64,000 nucleotides of DNA from NCBI GenBank assembly GCA_902578775.1, contig CACHEF010000001.1:171250-235249 (forward strand), given 5' to 3'. A program made the translations under genes and the position numbers. This document shows, piece by piece, positions 28,117 to 40,140 of this stretch (position 1 is its first letter; each line of letters opens with the position of its first letter). The notes under the pieces were generated by a model. That model did no database searches. It was not told where the DNA came from and was given only the letters and a program-made list of their open reading frames with translations. The DNA comes from an uncultured Pelagibacteraceae bacterium (GTDB taxonomy: Bacteria; Pseudomonadota; Alphaproteobacteria; Pelagibacterales; Pelagibacteraceae).

Positions 28117-28242
28117 ATGTCTTCAAAAAAGGCCATGAAACAAGCACAAAAACAAGCTTATGCTAAACATAGAAGTAATATTACTAATAGTCGATTTGCA
28201 ATAAAAAAAAGAAACTTTAATAAAAATAAGAAAAAAAATTAA
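28117..28242 (+). CDS. Small strongly basic protein (41 aa), not in ORF track
   Basis: Manual translation MSSKKAMKQAQKQAYAKHRSNITNSRFAIKKRNFNKNKKKN*; 5 nt after the preceding stop. Confidence 0.5.
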   Translation: MSSKKAMKQAQKQAYAKHRSNITNSRFAIKKRNFNKNKKKN

Positions 28243-28661
28243 CTTTCATCTTTAAATTTTTCAATTTTTTTACAAGTAGAAATTTTTGAAATTCCTTCCT
28301 CATCATTTAAAACTGTTTTCATAAAAATTTCTTGTTTTCCTTTTTCGAATAAAATTTGTGTATAAAATTGTGGATACCCGTGTTTGTGAGTTAATATTTT
28401 TCCATTTTCTTCATAAATATTTCTCACATAGGTATTATTTTTTTTTACACTTAAATCAGTTAATCTGTACTTTTGATATGTTTTTTCTTTATATACATAA
28501 TTCCTTGTCATAATTAATTCATTAAGATTAAAAATATACTCATTTTTTAAAAACTCATCTTGTTTATCATCACATTTACTTAAGACAATTATTTCTGATT
28601 TAACAAATTGAATTGGTAAAAATAAAAAAAAAGTAAAGATAAATAAATTAATTCCCCTCAT
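28239..28661 (-). CDS. Hypothetical secreted protein
   Basis: 140-aa ORF with N-terminal signal-like sequence. Confidence 0.6.
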   Translation of the reverse strand: MRGINLFIFTFFLFLPIQFVKSEIIVLSKCDDKQDEFLKNEYIFNLNELIMTRNYVYKEKTYQKYRLTDLSVKKNNTYVRNIYEENGKILTHKHGYPQFYTQILFEKGKQEIFMKTVLNDEEGISKISTCKKIEKFKDES

Positions 28662-28821
28662 TTTTTTCAGCGAAAAATATTCCTATAATAAGAAGTGCAG
28701 TCCATCCTAAACCTAATAGACCTTTAAAAACGCTTGTGTCTGCACTCCAAATATCAAGAAATAAAGCTCCAAAAATAAGGCCTATAATGTATATTATTAT
28801 GACTATTGAAGTTTTACTCAT
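28648..28821 (-). CDS. Small two-TM protein (57 aa), not in ORF track
   Basis: Manual translation MSKTSIVIIIYIIGLIFGALFLDIWSADTSVFKGLLGLGWTALLIIGIFFAEKNEGN*; overlaps both neighbours by a few nt as in an operon. Confidence 0.65.
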   Translation of the reverse strand: MSKTSIVIIIYIIGLIFGALFLDIWSADTSVFKGLLGLGWTALLIIGIFFAEKNEGN

Positions 28822-29101
28822 TTTTTAAATTTTTTTTGAATAGAGAGATACCATTTTCAATTTTATATGTATAGGACTCTTCAAAACTTTCCAATTGCCA
28901 TCCTGTTAACCTTTTCTTAATATTTATAAGATTTTCTTTTTTCCAATCATCAGTTGTATCTTCAAGTTTCCAAATTTTTTTTTCTTCTATTGTTCTCGCG
29001 CAACCATAACAATATCCAGTGCTTGGATCTATTTTGCATATACTTATACATGGAGAAACAATCATAAATAATATTATATGGTAAAATAATATATATTTCA
29101 C
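28814..29101 (-). CDS. DUF1289-like small cysteine-rich protein
   Basis: SPCISICKIDPSTGYCYGCARTIEE motif. Confidence 0.8.
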   Translation of the reverse strand: MKYILFYHIILFMIVSPCISICKIDPSTGYCYGCARTIEEKKIWKLEDTTDDWKKENLINIKKRLTGWQLESFEESYTYKIENGISLFKKNLKNE

Positions 29102-29155
29102 AATAATTGTCGTTGGACAAATAGTTTCAATAATATATAAAACCCATAAATTTGT

Positions 29156-29240
29156 GGGGCGATGGCGGAATTGGTAGACGCGTTGGTCTTAGGAACCAAT
29201 ATGGCAACATGTGAAGGTTCGAGTCCTTTTCGCCCTACCA
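29156..29240 (+). tRNA. tRNA-Leu (anticodon TAG)
   Basis: Acceptor GGGGCGA/TCGCCCT, anticodon arm TTGGT-CTTAGGA-ACCAA, TTCGAGTCC T-arm, encoded CCA. Confidence 0.92.
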
Positions 29241-29250
29241 TTAAAAACTT

Positions 29251-30684
29251 ATGAAAGTAACTGTAGAAAATAAAAAGGGTTTAAATAAAGACTTAAAGGT
29301 TTTTATAGATAAAAAAACAATGTCCACTTATATGGACGAAAAATATGAAGAAATCAAAACCACAGTAAATTTAAAAGGTTTTAGACCTGGGAAAGTTCCA
29401 AAAGAAATATTGAAAAGACAATTTGGTAAAGCCGTTTTTACCGAAGTTTTAGATAAAGTATTGAAAGATACATCCACTAAAGCACTTGAAGACAACAAGA
29501 TTAAGCCTGCAGGTCAACCAAAACTTGATTTAAAAACTTATGGTGAGGATAAAGAATTAGAATATGTTCTTTCTGTAACTGAGCTTCCTAAAATAAATAC
29601 AAAAGTAATTACTGATATTAAATTTGACCAGTATATTGTAAAAATTGATCCAAAAGAGGCTGATACAAGAATTAAAGAAATTGCAAAAAACCAGCCAAAC
29701 TTTAAAGATGCTTCTCCAGAAACAAAGGCAAAAGAGGGAGATCTTATTATAATAGATTATAACGCAACAGTAGATGGTAAATCATTCAAAGGAGGTGAGG
29801 GAAAAAATACTCAACTAACACTTGGAAAAGATTTATTTCTTAAAGGTTTTGATAAACAATTAATTGGTGTTATGAAAAATGAAAATAAAATAGTAGATGC
29901 AGTATTGCCAGAAAATTTTCCAGAAAAAGAATTTGCGAATAAAAATGCAAAATTTGACTGTAAAATATTAGCTATAAAAAAACCAGAGGAAGTCAAAATA
30001 AATGATGAATTTGCAAAAAATTTAGGTGCAAAAGATCTTCAAGATTTAAAAAAAATGGTTTCTAATCAGATTAATGATGAATATAAAAATTCTTTAGACA
30101 GATTATCTAAAAATCAAATTTTGAAAGAATTAGAAAAAATTAAGGTTGATGAAATACCTGAAAATTTAATTGAGGAAGAAGTTAAGATTTTATCTCAAGG
30201 AATGAATGAAGAGGATATAAAGAAAAGTAAAAAAAATTTTGAGGAAATTGCAAAAAAAAGAATTAAAACTGGTTTAATTTTAAACGAGTTTGGTGAGCAA
30301 AATCAAATTAAGGTTAATGAACAAGAACTTCAGGCTGAAATACAAAAGCAATTAAGAATGATGCCTGGTCAAGAAAAAATGGTCATGGATTTTTATCAAA
30401 AAAATCCATCTGCAGTAGCGAGTCTAAGAGGAACTGTTTATGAAGAAAAAATCATTAATTTGATTAAGGAAAAAGCTAAGGCAAATAAAAAAGAAATTTC
30501 AAAGGAAGAAGCTGAAAAAATTTTAAAACAATCTCAAAAACAACAGCTAGACCAAGAGCTTAAAGATCAAAGAAAATCAGAAAAAATAGTTAATACAAAA
30601 AAATCTACACAGAACAAAACTAAGACAAAGCCGATAAAAACTAAATCACCAGCCAAAAAATCAAAAAAAGTTAGCAAAAAGTAA
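29251..30684 (+). CDS. tig: Trigger factor
   Basis: N-terminal GFRPGKVPKEILKRQFG signature, FKBP-like middle domain, upstream of clpPX-lon. Confidence 0.95.
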   Translation: MKVTVENKKGLNKDLKVFIDKKTMSTYMDEKYEEIKTTVNLKGFRPGKVPKEILKRQFGKAVFTEVLDKVLKDTSTKALEDNKIKPAGQPKLDLKTYGEDKELEYVLSVTELPKINTKVITDIKFDQYIVKIDPKEADTRIKEIAKNQPNFKDASPETKAKEGDLIIIDYNATVDGKSFKGGEGKNTQLTLGKDLFLKGFDKQLIGVMKNENKIVDAVLPENFPEKEFANKNAKFDCKILAIKKPEEVKINDEFAKNLGAKDLQDLKKMVSNQINDEYKNSLDRLSKNQILKELEKIKVDEIPENLIEEEVKILSQGMNEEDIKKSKKNFEEIAKKRIKTGLILNEFGEQNQIKVNEQELQAEIQKQLRMMPGQEKMVMDFYQKNPSAVASLRGTVYEEKIINLIKEKAKANKKEISKEEAEKILKQSQKQQLDQELKDQRKSEKIVNTKKSTQNKTKTKPIKTKSPAKKSKKVSKK

Positions 30685-30717
30685 TCTCAAGTTGTATAAC
30701 TAGATCGAATCAACTTT

Positions 30718-31329
30718 ATGATAAATAAAATTTCTGAACAAATGAACAATCTAATCCCAATGGTTGTTGAACAGTCAAACAAAGGTGAAAGAGCTTATGA
30801 TATTTATTCAAGACTTTTAAAAGAAAGAATTATTTTTTTAACTGGTCAAATAAACGATAATGTTGCATCTCTTATAACTGCTCAATTATTATTTTTAGAG
30901 GCCGAGGATCCAAAAAAAGAAATATATTTGTATATAAATAGTCCGGGTGGATTAGTTACTGCAGGTCTTGGAATTTATGACACTATGCAATATATTAAAC
31001 CTCAGATCTCTACTTTATGTATTGGACAAGCTGCTTCTATGGGTTCATTTTTACTTGCTGCAGGTGCTAAAGGTAAAAGATTTTCGTTACCTAATTCTAG
31101 AATTATGGTTCATCAGCCTTCAGCTGGATTTCAAGGACAAGCCACCGACATAGAAATACATGCGAATGAAGTTCTTTCGTTAAAGAAAAGATTAAATGAG
31201 ATATATTCTAAACATACTGGTAAAAGTGTAGATGAAATTAAATCTGCGCTTGAAAGAGATAATTTTATGACAGCGGATGTAGCCAAATCTTTTGGATTAG
31301 TTGATGAAGTTGTAGAAAAAAGATCGTAA
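30718..31329 (+). CDS. clpP: ATP-dependent Clp protease proteolytic subunit
   Basis: [31 protein letters not shown]. Confidence 0.97.
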   Translation: MINKISEQMNNLIPMVVEQSNKGERAYDIYSRLLKERIIFLTGQINDNVASLITAQLLFLEAEDPKKEIYLYINSPGGLVTAGLGIYDTMQYIKPQISTLCIGQAASMGSFLLAAGAKGKRFSLPNSRIMVHQPSAGFQGQATDIEIHANEVLSLKKRLNEIYSKHTGKSVDEIKSALERDNFMTADVAKSFGLVDEVVEKRS

Positions 31330-31361
31330 TACACCATATATTGAATTTTGTTAATTTGAAA

Positions 31362-31387
31362 CTTGATATCATTGAGACACCTATATT
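31362..31387 (+). promoter_or_regulatory. Candidate sigma32-like promoter of clpX
   Basis: CTTGATA-N11-CCTATATT in the clpP-clpX gap. Confidence 0.35.
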
Positions 31388-31418
31388 AAAGTAACTTTAT
31401 TGATTCGTTATAAAAATT

Positions 31419-32687
31419 ATGAACACAAATAATAAAAATATTTTGTATTGCTCTTTTTGTGGCAAAAGCCAACATGAGGTAAGAAAGCTTATAGCCGGTC
31501 CAACAGTATTTATCTGTGATGAGTGTGTTGAACTTTGCATGGATATTATAAAGGAAGAGAATAAAGATACTTTTATAAAACATCAAGATGGACTTCCTTC
31601 ACCAAAAGAAATTTGCACAGTTTTAGATGATTATGTAATTGGTCAAGCACATGCTAAAAAAGTTTTATCAGTAGCAGTTCATAACCACTACAAAAGATTA
31701 AATTACGAGAGCAAGACAAGTAAAAATGTTGAGTTAGCAAAATCAAATATTCTGTTAGTTGGACCAACTGGATGTGGAAAAACTTTATTAGCCCAAACCC
31801 TTGCTAGGATATTGGATGTACCTTTTACTATGGCTGATGCAACAACTTTGACTGAGGCAGGTTATGTGGGTGAAGATGTTGAAAATATAATATTGAAATT
31901 GTTACAAGCAGCAGATTATAATGTTGAAAAAGCTCAAAGGGGTATAGTTTATATTGATGAGGTTGATAAGATTAGTAGAAAATCAGAAAATCCATCTATT
32001 ACTAGAGATGTTTCAGGCGAGGGCGTTCAACAAGCTTTACTAAAAATTATGGAAGGAACAGTTGCTAGTGTTCCTCCTCAAGGCGGCAGAAAACATCCGC
32101 AGCAAGAGTTTCTACAAGTTGACACTACTAATATTTTATTTATTTGCGGAGGAGCGTTTGCAGGTTTAGACAAAATAATTTCTCAAAGAGACAAAGGTAC
32201 ATCAATAGGTTTTGGTGCAGATGTAAAAAATACTCAAGATAAAAAGACCGGTGAATGGATGAAAATTCTAGAACCTGAAGATCTTTTAAAATATGGTTTA
32301 ATACCAGAATTTATCGGAAGATTGCCCATGATAGCAACCCTTGAGGATTTAGATGAGAAATCGTTAATTAAAATATTACAAGAACCAAAAAATTCTTTAA
32401 CCAAACAATATCAAGAATTATTTAAATTAGATGGAGCTAAATTATTATTTAAAGATAATGCTTTAAAAGAAATAGCTCAAAAAGCAATTAGAAAAAAGAC
32501 TGGTGCAAGAGGTTTGAGATCTATTCTTGAGAATATATTACTAAAAACAATGTACGATTTACCAAGTCAAGATAATATAGAAGAAGTTATTATTGATGCA
32601 TCAGCTGTAAAAGGTTTGACCCAACCAATTTTGGTGCATTCGAAAAGTGATGGAAAACCAAAAAATAACAAAACATCAGCGGCTTAA
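31419..32687 (+). CDS. clpX: Clp protease ATP-binding subunit ClpX
   Basis: Zinc finger CSFCGKS...CDEC, Walker [18 protein letters not shown]. Confidence 0.97.
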   Translation: MNTNNKNILYCSFCGKSQHEVRKLIAGPTVFICDECVELCMDIIKEENKDTFIKHQDGLPSPKEICTVLDDYVIGQAHAKKVLSVAVHNHYKRLNYESKTSKNVELAKSNILLVGPTGCGKTLLAQTLARILDVPFTMADATTLTEAGYVGEDVENIILKLLQAADYNVEKAQRGIVYIDEVDKISRKSENPSITRDVSGEGVQQALLKIMEGTVASVPPQGGRKHPQQEFLQVDTTNILFICGGAFAGLDKIISQRDKGTSIGFGADVKNTQDKKTGEWMKILEPEDLLKYGLIPEFIGRLPMIATLEDLDEKSLIKILQEPKNSLTKQYQELFKLDGAKLLFKDNALKEIAQKAIRKKTGARGLRSILENILLKTMYDLPSQDNIEEVIIDASAVKGLTQPILVHSKSDGKPKNNKTSAA

Positions 32688-32748
32688 TAGACATTAATAA
32701 CTATCAAAAAGCTATTGCAATATTAAATTTAATCTCCATATTCAGCTC

Positions 32749-35127
32749 ATGGACATAAAAATTTCTTTACCTCTGTTACCCTTAAGAGATATTGTTGTAT
32801 TCCCTAGTATGGTAATACCTTTGTTTGTTGGAAGAGATAAATCGATATCAGCTTTGAATGAAGTAATGAAGAAAGATAAAAAAATTATACTTGTTACACA
32901 AAAAAATTCTGAAATAGATGATCCTAAGAAAACTGATGTTTTTATTTATGGTTGTGAGGGTAACATTTTACAATTACTTAAATTACCAGATGGAACAGTA
33001 AAAGTTTTAGTAGAAGGTATTAAAAGAGTTAAAATTCTAGATTTTAAAGATAATGATAAATTTATATCATGTGAATACACAGCATATAATGATGTTTTAA
33101 ATAAAGATGAAGATCTTTATCCTTTAGCATCTACAGCGTTAAGGAGATTGGAGAAACTAACTTCAATTAATAAAAAAGTTTCTAATGAGACAATTAATTC
33201 AATTAAACAATTAAAAGATCCATCTCAGATTGCTGACAACATAGCATCCCATATAACAGCAACAATATCTGAGAAACAACAAATTTTTGAGACAATTGAT
33301 GTTAAAAAAAGATTGAACACGATTATTAAGATAATGGAAAATGAGACTAGTATTATCGGGGTGGAAAAAAGAATTCGAGGAAGAGTTAAAAATCAAATGG
33401 AAAAAACTCAAAGAGAATATTACTTAAATGAGCAATTAAAAGCTATACAAAAAGAATTAGGAGAAATTGAAGATGGCAAAGATGAAAATACTAGTCTAAA
33501 TAAATCAATTCTTAAAGCAAAGATGCCTAAAGAAGTTGAAAAAAAATGTCTTCAAGAGTTAAAAAAATTAAAAAATATGAGTCCGATGTCCGCAGAAGCC
33601 ACTGTTGTCAGAAACTATTTAGATTGGATGATAGAACTACCTTGGCATAAAAAAAGCGAAGTTGATATAGACTTAGCTAAAGCATTAGATGTTTTAGATA
33701 AAGATCATTTTGGTCTTGAAAAAGTAAAAGAAAGAATAATTGAATTTTTAGCTGTTCAAAAAAGAATGGATAAAATCAAAGGACCAATTCTTTGTTTAGT
33801 TGGCCCCCCAGGTGTTGGAAAAACTTCTTTAGGTAAATCGATTGCGAAAGCAACTAATAGAGAGTTTGTAAGAATGTCTGTTGGTGGAATGAGAGACGAA
33901 GCTGAAATTCGTGGTCATAGAAGAACTTACATTGGTTCATTGCCTGGTAAAATAATTCAGATGATGAAAAAAGCTGGAACAAAAAATCCATTAGTTTTAT
34001 TAGATGAGATTGATAAAATAGGAAATGATTATAGAGGAGATCCATCATCAGCATTGTTAGAGGCTTTAGACCCAGAACAAAATACAACTTTCAATGATCA
34101 TTATCTTGAAGTTGATTATGATTTATCTGATGTAATGTTTGTTACTACAGCAAATACACTAAATATTTTACCTCCGTTATTAGATAGAATGGAAGTGATT
34201 AGATTAGCGGGTTACACTGAAGACGAAAAAATCAACATTGCTAATAAGTTTCTACTTCCTAAACAAATTAAAGATAATGGTGTTAAAGAAAATGAAATGA
34301 AATTAAGTGATGACATTATCAAAGAGATTATCAGAAGTTACACAAAAGAATCTGGTGTAAGAAATCTTGAAAGAGAAATTTCAAAAGTTGCAAGAAAAGT
34401 AGTTAAAAAGGTTGTAGCTGGAGAAGAAAAAGAGGTCAATATTGATACTAAAAACCTGTCTGATTTTTTAGGTGTTCCAAAGTTTAAATCTGGAGAGCTA
34501 GAGAGTGAAAACAGAGTAGGTATTGTTACAGGTTTGGCTTGGACAGAATATGGTGGAGAAATCTTAAAAATAGAAACTGTCACAATGCCAGGTAAAGGAA
34601 GAATGCAAATCACTGGAAAATTAGGGGATGTGATGCAAGAGTCCGTCAAGGCAGCAAAATCATTTGTAAGATCAAAATGTTTAGAATACGGAATTATTCC
34701 GCCTCTATTTGAAAAAAAAGATTTTCATATTCATGTTCCAGAAGGAGCAACACCAAAAGATGGCCCATCTGCAGGTATTGGTATGGTGACATCTATCGTT
34801 TCTTCAATTACAAATATTCCAGTAAGAAGAGATTTAGCTATGACGGGGGAAGTAACTATTACAGGTCAGGTTTTACCAATAGGTGGTTTAAAAGAAAAAT
34901 TATTGGCAGCTCATAGAGCGGGTATCAAAGAAGTTTTAATTCCAAAAGAAAATGAAAAAGATTTAGTTGATATGCCCAAAAAAATAATTGATGAAGTTAA
35001 AATTACACCAGTCGAATTTGCTGATGAAGTTTTAAAAATAGCATTAACTAAAGAACTTAAAAAGACAGAATGGGTTGAAGTAGATTTAAGTAAAAAAGAC
35101 GATAAATCTCAAGCTAGTATTCAATAA
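32749..35127 (+). CDS. lon: ATP-dependent protease Lon
   Basis: [13 protein letters not shown], catalytic PKDGPSAG, 792 aa. Confidence 0.97.
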   Translation: MDIKISLPLLPLRDIVVFPSMVIPLFVGRDKSISALNEVMKKDKKIILVTQKNSEIDDPKKTDVFIYGCEGNILQLLKLPDGTVKVLVEGIKRVKILDFKDNDKFISCEYTAYNDVLNKDEDLYPLASTALRRLEKLTSINKKVSNETINSIKQLKDPSQIADNIASHITATISEKQQIFETIDVKKRLNTIIKIMENETSIIGVEKRIRGRVKNQMEKTQREYYLNEQLKAIQKELGEIEDGKDENTSLNKSILKAKMPKEVEKKCLQELKKLKNMSPMSAEATVVRNYLDWMIELPWHKKSEVDIDLAKALDVLDKDHFGLEKVKERIIEFLAVQKRMDKIKGPILCLVGPPGVGKTSLGKSIAKATNREFVRMSVGGMRDEAEIRGHRRTYIGSLPGKIIQMMKKAGTKNPLVLLDEIDKIGNDYRGDPSSALLEALDPEQNTTFNDHYLEVDYDLSDVMFVTTANTLNILPPLLDRMEVIRLAGYTEDEKINIANKFLLPKQIKDNGVKENEMKLSDDIIKEIIRSYTKESGVRNLEREISKVARKVVKKVVAGEEKEVNIDTKNLSDFLGVPKFKSGELESENRVGIVTGLAWTEYGGEILKIETVTMPGKGRMQITGKLGDVMQESVKAAKSFVRSKCLEYGIIPPLFEKKDFHIHVPEGATPKDGPSAGIGMVTSIVSSITNIPVRRDLAMTGEVTITGQVLPIGGLKEKLLAAHRAGIKEVLIPKENEKDLVDMPKKIIDEVKITPVEFADEVLKIALTKELKKTEWVEVDLSKKDDKSQASIQ

Positions 35128-35176
35128 TAATTAATTTACATTGCACTTACCTTGATGTAATAGTACCGATATTTTG

Positions 35177-35252
35177 GGGCGGTTAGCTCAGTTGGTAGAG
35201 CATCTCGTTTACACCGAGGGGGTCAAAGGTTCGAGTCCTTTACTGCCCACCA
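35177..35252 (+). tRNA. tRNA-Val (anticodon TAC)
   Basis: Acceptor GGGCGGT/ACTGCCC, anticodon arm CTCGT-TTACACC-GAG, TTCGAGTCC, encoded CCA. Confidence 0.92.
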
Positions 35253-35266
35253 AAATTGTCATATGT

Positions 35267-35343
35267 GGGGGTGTAGCTCAGTTGGTTAGAGCGATCGCCT
35301 GTCACGCGATAGGTCGAGGGTTCGAGTCCCTTCACTCCCGCCA
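35267..35343 (+). tRNA. tRNA-Asp (anticodon GTC)
   Basis: Acceptor GGGGGTG/CACTCCC, loop CTGTCAC, TTCGAGTCC, encoded CCA. Confidence 0.93.
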
Positions 35344-35553
35344 CAAAATGATAACTATTCTCAATTTTATTATTTCATTAAATAAATAAGGCATAAAAAA
35401 CGTGACCAATTTGCACTATAAATACGTATAAAAATTACTATAAAAAACACCAATTTAACTGTGATTTAAAAACTTTTATTTTAATAGAAAAACAACTATA
35501 ATATGAATCTTTTCGGAATTTTCTTATTCAAAGATTAATATATATATAATTTT

Positions 35554-35922
35554 ATGACTGCGGATTTTTTAAAAGAATATTTACCGATAATTTTATTCCT
35601 GATTGTAGCTTTAGGTTTAAGTTGTGCATTTGTAATAATTAACTTTATTTTATCTCCTAAAAACCCAGATCCTGAAAAATTATCTGCTTATGAGTGTGGA
35701 TTTGAACCATTTCAAGATTCAAGAATGGAATTTGATGTAAGATTTTATTTAGTTGCAATTTTATTTATAATTTTTGATTTAGAAATTGCATTTCTTTTTC
35801 CATGGGCAATTTCATTAGGAAATATAGGTTTACTTGGTTTTACATCAATGATGATTTTTTTATTCATTTTAACAATTGGATTTATATATGAATGGAAAAA
35901 GGGTGCTTTAGATTGGGAATAA
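35554..35922 (+). CDS. nuoA: NADH-quinone oxidoreductase subunit A
   Basis: [32 protein letters not shown] signature. Confidence 0.97.
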   Translation: MTADFLKEYLPIILFLIVALGLSCAFVIINFILSPKNPDPEKLSAYECGFEPFQDSRMEFDVRFYLVAILFIIFDLEIAFLFPWAISLGNIGLLGFTSMMIFLFILTIGFIYEWKKGALDWE

Positions 35923-35933
35923 ATAAAGATTTA

Positions 35934-36449
35934 ATGAATAATAAATTAGACCAAGTTCCAGAAGAATTTAAAAAATTAGCTAATGATTTTAGCAAAAATG
36001 GCTTTATAACAACTTCGTTAGACAATTTAATTAATTGGTCAAGATCTGGCTCACTCCACTGGATGACTTTTGGATTAGCTTGTTGTGCAGTTGAAATGAT
36101 GCAAACAGCTATGCCAAGATATGATTTAGAAAGATTTGGAGCAGCACCACGTGGTTCACCAAGGCAATCAGATGTAATGATAGTTGCAGGCACTTTGACA
36201 AACAAAATGGCTCCAGCTTTGAGAAAAGTTTATGATCAAATGCCTGAACCTAGATATGTGATATCTATGGGTAGCTGTGCAAATGGAGGTGGATACTATC
36301 ATTATTCTTATTCTGTTGTTAGAGGATGCGATAGAATTGTTCCTGTAGATGTTTATGTGCCAGGATGTCCACCTTCTGCGGAGGCTTTATTATATGGCAT
36401 TCTTCAATTACAAAAAAAAATTAGAAATAAAGGTTCTTTCAATAGATAG
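35934..36449 (+). CDS. nuoB: NADH-quinone oxidoreductase subunit B
   Basis: [45 protein letters not shown]; internal ATG preferred over ORF start 35892. Confidence 0.95.
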   Translation: MNNKLDQVPEEFKKLANDFSKNGFITTSLDNLINWSRSGSLHWMTFGLACCAVEMMQTAMPRYDLERFGAAPRGSPRQSDVMIVAGTLTNKMAPALRKVYDQMPEPRYVISMGSCANGGGYYHYSYSVVRGCDRIVPVDVYVPGCPPSAEALLYGILQLQKKIRNKGSFNR

Positions 36450-36452
36450 TAA

Positions 36453-37055
36453 ATGAATACTTTAATAGAATTAGAAAAAAAAATTAACTCTGAATTAACA
36501 ACAAAAATTGATAATTCTGAAATTAAACATAATCAGCTTTATATGAACATCAATAAAGAAAATTTAATTGATGTTATTCTTTTTTTAAAAACAAATAAAA
36601 ATACAAAATTTAGACAGCTAATTGATATAACAGCAGTTGATTTTCCTGAGAAAAGTCAAAGATTTGAGTTAGTCTATTTATTATTAAGTCATGAGTTTAA
36701 TCAAAGGATAATCTTAAGTTATAAAGTCAATGAAAATGAAGTTGTCAATTCATTAGTATCAATATTTCCAGCAGCTAACTGGATGGAAAGAGAAGTTTTC
36801 GACATGTACGGTATAAATTTTAAAGATCATCCAGATTTAAGAAGAATTTTAACTGATTATGGGTTTGAAGGTCACCCACTTAGAAAAGATTTTCCTTTAT
36901 CAGGACACACAGAGGTTAGATATAATGAGGGTGAAAAAAAAGTAATTAATGAGCCTGTAAAGTTAGAGCAAAATTATCGAAATTTTGATTATGAAAGTCC
37001 TTGGGAGGGCACTAAATACATAAAAGAGCAAACTAATAATGACAAAAAAAATTAA
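36453..37055 (+). CDS. nuoC: NADH-quinone oxidoreductase subunit C
   Basis: [42 protein letters not shown]. Confidence 0.97.
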   Translation: MNTLIELEKKINSELTTKIDNSEIKHNQLYMNINKENLIDVILFLKTNKNTKFRQLIDITAVDFPEKSQRFELVYLLLSHEFNQRIILSYKVNENEVVNSLVSIFPAANWMEREVFDMYGINFKDHPDLRRILTDYGFEGHPLRKDFPLSGHTEVRYNEGEKKVINEPVKLEQNYRNFDYESPWEGTKYIKEQTNNDKKN

Positions 37056-38214
37056 AAATTTGAATTTAAATTTTGGTCCGCAACATCCAGCTGCCCATGG
37101 TGTTTTGAGATTAATATTAGAGCTTGATGGAGAAGTAGTAGAAAAAGCTGACCCTCATATTGGTTTACTTCATAGAGGAACCGAAAAATTAATAGAGAAC
37201 AAAACATATATGCAAGCAGTGCCTTACTTTGACAGGTTAGACTATGTTGCTCCAATGAATCAAGAGCATGCATTTGCCTTAGCTGTTGAAAAAATTTTGA
37301 ATATTGATGTACCAATCAGAGCTCAATATATACGCGTAATATTTTGTGAAATAGGCAGAATATTAAGTCATATTCTTAATGTTACTACACAGGCACTTGA
37401 TGTTGGAGCGCTCACACCTTCTTTGTGGGGGTTTGAAGAAAGAGAAACACTTATGACTTTTTATGAAAGGGCTTCTGGTTCAAGATTACATGCAAATTAT
37501 TTTAGAGCTGGAGGAGTTCATCAAGATCTACCAGCAGGTCTCGAAGAAGATATAGCAAAATTTTGTGAGAACTTTCCAAAAATTATTAATGATTTAGAAA
37601 ACTTATTAACTGATAATAGAATTTTTAAACAGAGAAATGTTGATATTGGCATTGTAACTAAAGAAGATGCTCTTGATTACTCATTTACAGGTGTGATGAT
37701 TAGAGGATCTGGTGTTCCGTGGGACTTAAGGAAATCACAACCATATGATTGTTATAATCAATTAGATTTTAAAATACCAGTTGGTAAAAACGGAGATTGT
37801 TATGATAGATATTTATGTAGAATTGAAGAAATGAAAGAAAGTGTATCAATTATAAAACAATGTCTCTCCAAAATAGAAAAAGGACCAATTAAATCTCAAG
37901 ATGGTAAAATTTCCCCTCCACCTAAAAAAGAATTAAAACAATCTATGGAGGCTTTAATACATCATTTTAAATTATTTACAGAGGGTTACAGAGTACCTAA
38001 AGATGAAATTTATACAGCAGTGGAAGCTCCAAAAGGAGAATTTGGTGTATATTTAATATCTGACGGAACTAGCAAACCTTACAAATGTAAAATAAGAGCC
38101 CCTGGATTTTCACATTTGCAATCAATGGATTATTTAATTAAAGGTCACATGTTGGCAGATGTACCTGCTGTTTTAGGTTCATTAGATATAGTTTTTGGAG
38201 AGGTGGATAGATGA
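37039..38214 (+). CDS. nuoD: NADH-quinone oxidoreductase subunit D
   Basis: [25 protein letters not shown]. Confidence 0.98.
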   Translation: MTKKIKNLNLNFGPQHPAAHGVLRLILELDGEVVEKADPHIGLLHRGTEKLIENKTYMQAVPYFDRLDYVAPMNQEHAFALAVEKILNIDVPIRAQYIRVIFCEIGRILSHILNVTTQALDVGALTPSLWGFEERETLMTFYERASGSRLHANYFRAGGVHQDLPAGLEEDIAKFCENFPKIINDLENLLTDNRIFKQRNVDIGIVTKEDALDYSFTGVMIRGSGVPWDLRKSQPYDCYNQLDFKIPVGKNGDCYDRYLCRIEEMKESVSIIKQCLSKIEKGPIKSQDGKISPPPKKELKQSMEALIHHFKLFTEGYRVPKDEIYTAVEAPKGEFGVYLISDGTSKPYKCKIRAPGFSHLQSMDYLIKGHMLADVPAVLGSLDIVFGEVDR

Positions 38215-38819
38215 GCTTAAGAAGACCAGCCAAAAATCAACCCGAAAGTTTTGAATTTAACTCTTCTTCATTAGAGGCTGCAAATAATATTGTTGAAAAA
38301 TATCCTGAAGGAAAACAGCAGAGCGCTGTCATGGCCTTATTATATATTGCTCAAAGACAAAATAATAATTGGATACCTTTAGCTGCAATGAAATATATCG
38401 CTAAATTCTTAAATATGCCTTACATAAAAGTTTATGAGGTAGCTACATTTTATACAATGTATAATTTATCACCTGTAGGTGATTACTTTGTACAAGTCTG
38501 TACCACAACTCCATGTATGATAAGAGGTGCAAACAAATTAGTTGAGGCATGTAAAGAAAAAATTTCAGAAAATGAGAATGAATTATCAAAAAATAAATCT
38601 TGTTCATGGATGGAAGTTGAATGTTTAGGTGCGTGTGTTAATGCACCAATGATGCAAATTAATGACGATTATTTTGAGGACTTAAATAAAGAAAAAACTT
38701 TAAAAATATTAGATAAAATTTTAAATGGTGAGGCGCCAACACCAGGCTCTTATAGAGGTAGGGTAAATAACGAACCAGAGAATAACAGAAAAACACTTAT
38801 GGATTTTAAAAATGCTTAA
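38211..38819 (+). CDS. nuoE: NADH-quinone oxidoreductase subunit E (2Fe-2S)
   Basis: [12 protein letters not shown] ... [16 protein letters not shown]. Confidence 0.96.
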   Translation: MSLRRPAKNQPESFEFNSSSLEAANNIVEKYPEGKQQSAVMALLYIAQRQNNNWIPLAAMKYIAKFLNMPYIKVYEVATFYTMYNLSPVGDYFVQVCTTTPCMIRGANKLVEACKEKISENENELSKNKSCSWMEVECLGACVNAPMMQINDDYFEDLNKEKTLKILDKILNGEAPTPGSYRGRVNNEPENNRKTLMDFKNA

Positions 38820-40140
38820 AGATCAAGATAGAATATTTAAAAACTTATATAATGATATGGGGTCAGACGTCACTTCTGCTCAAAAAAGAGGTGATTGGGT
38901 AAAGACTAAAGAAATTACAGATAAAGGCAGAGATTGGATTATTAATGAGATAAAAGATTCACAATTGAGAGGAAGAGGTGGGGCAGGTTTCCCAACTGGT
39001 TTGAAATGGTCTTTTGCTCCAAAAGAAGTGGGATCTAGACCACATTATTTAGTAATTAATGGAGACGAGTCTGAACCTGGTACTTGCAAGGATAGAGATA
39101 TATTAAGATTTGAGCCCCATAAATTAATAGAAGGCTGTTTGATTGCTTCATATGCTGTTCAGGCACATGTTTGTTACATTTATATAAGAGGAGAATATTT
39201 TGTAGATGGTCAGAAACTTCAAAGAGCTATTGACGAGGCATATGAAAAAAATTTACTAGGGAAAAATGCGGCCGGTACAGGATGGGATTTGGACATATAT
39301 ATCCATTACGGAGCTGGAGCATATATCTGTGGTGAAGAAACAGCCTTACTCGAAAGTATTGAAGGTAAAAAAGGTCAGCCAAGATTAAAACCACCTTTTC
39401 CAGCGTTAGTAGGATTATATGGATGTCCAACAATAATTAATAACGTTGAAACAATAGCGGTGGTTCCAACGATACTCAGAAGAGGTGGAAAATGGTTTGC
39501 TTCTTTAGGAAGAGAAAAAAATACTGGTACTAAAATTTTTTGTATTTCTGGAAATGTTAATACACCTTGTAATGTTGAGGAAGAAATGAATATACCTTTA
39601 AAAGAATTGATAGAGGTTCATGCTGGGGGAGTAATTGGTGGTTGGGATAATTTACAAGCTGTAATTCCTGGTGGCTCATCTATGCCACTAATTCCAAAAG
39701 ATAAATGTGAAACATTAACTATGGATTTTGATTCATTAATGGCTGAAAAAAGTGGATTAGGAACAGCAGGTGTGGTTGTCATAAATAAAGATCAGGATAT
39801 TATTAAATGTATGGCCAGAATTGCTAGATTTTATAAACATGAAAGTTGTGGTCAATGCACACCTTGTAGAGAAGGCTCAGGATGGATGTGGAGAATGCTT
39901 GAAAGAATGGCAAGAGGTGAGGCATCAAAAGATGAAGTTGATATGTTAAGTGATGTGACTAAGCAAATTGAAGGTCATACAATTTGTGCTTTTGGTGAGG
40001 GATCTTCATGGCCTGTTCAAGGGTTGTTAAGACATTTTAAAGATGAAATTAAAAAAAGAAATAAATTTGATCCAATTGTTAAGGAAAGTAAAAATATTCC
40101 ATATCTAGTTGATCAACACTTATTAGATAAAAATGCTTAA
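38812..40140 (+). CDS. nuoF: NADH-quinone oxidoreductase subunit F
   Basis: [44 protein letters not shown]. Confidence 0.98.
   Translation: MLKDQDRIFKNLYNDMGSDVTSAQKRGDWVKTKEITDKGRDWIINEIKDSQLRGRGGAGFPTGLKWSFAPKEVGSRPHYLVINGDESEPGTCKDRDILRFEPHKLIEGCLIASYAVQAHVCYIYIRGEYFVDGQKLQRAIDEAYEKNLLGKNAAGTGWDLDIYIHYGAGAYICGEETALLESIEGKKGQPRLKPPFPALVGLYGCPTIINNVETIAVVPTILRRGGKWFASLGREKNTGTKIFCISGNVNTPCNVEEEMNIPLKELIEVHAGGVIGGWDNLQAVIPGGSSMPLIPKDKCETLTMDFDSLMAEKSGLGTAGVVVINKDQDIIKCMARIARFYKHESCGQCTPCREGSGWMWRMLERMARGEASKDEVDMLSDVTKQIEGHTICAFGEGSSWPVQGLLRHFKDEIKKRNKFDPIVKESKNIPYLVDQHLLDKNA

Noticed and set aside
34338-34649. 103-aa antisense ORF
   Set aside because: Opposite the lon coding region; shadow ORF.
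35174-35389. 71-aa ORF MGRLAQLVEHLVYTEGVKGSSPLLPTK...
   Set aside because: Translation of the tRNA-Val and tRNA-Asp genes; a well-known type of spurious ORF.
35502-35537. 11-codon ORF MNLFGIFLFKD upstream of nuoA
   Set aside because: Too short to distinguish from chance in AT-rich DNA; no attenuator structure seen.
35882-36205. 107-aa antisense ORF
   Set aside because: Opposite nuoA/nuoB; shadow ORF.
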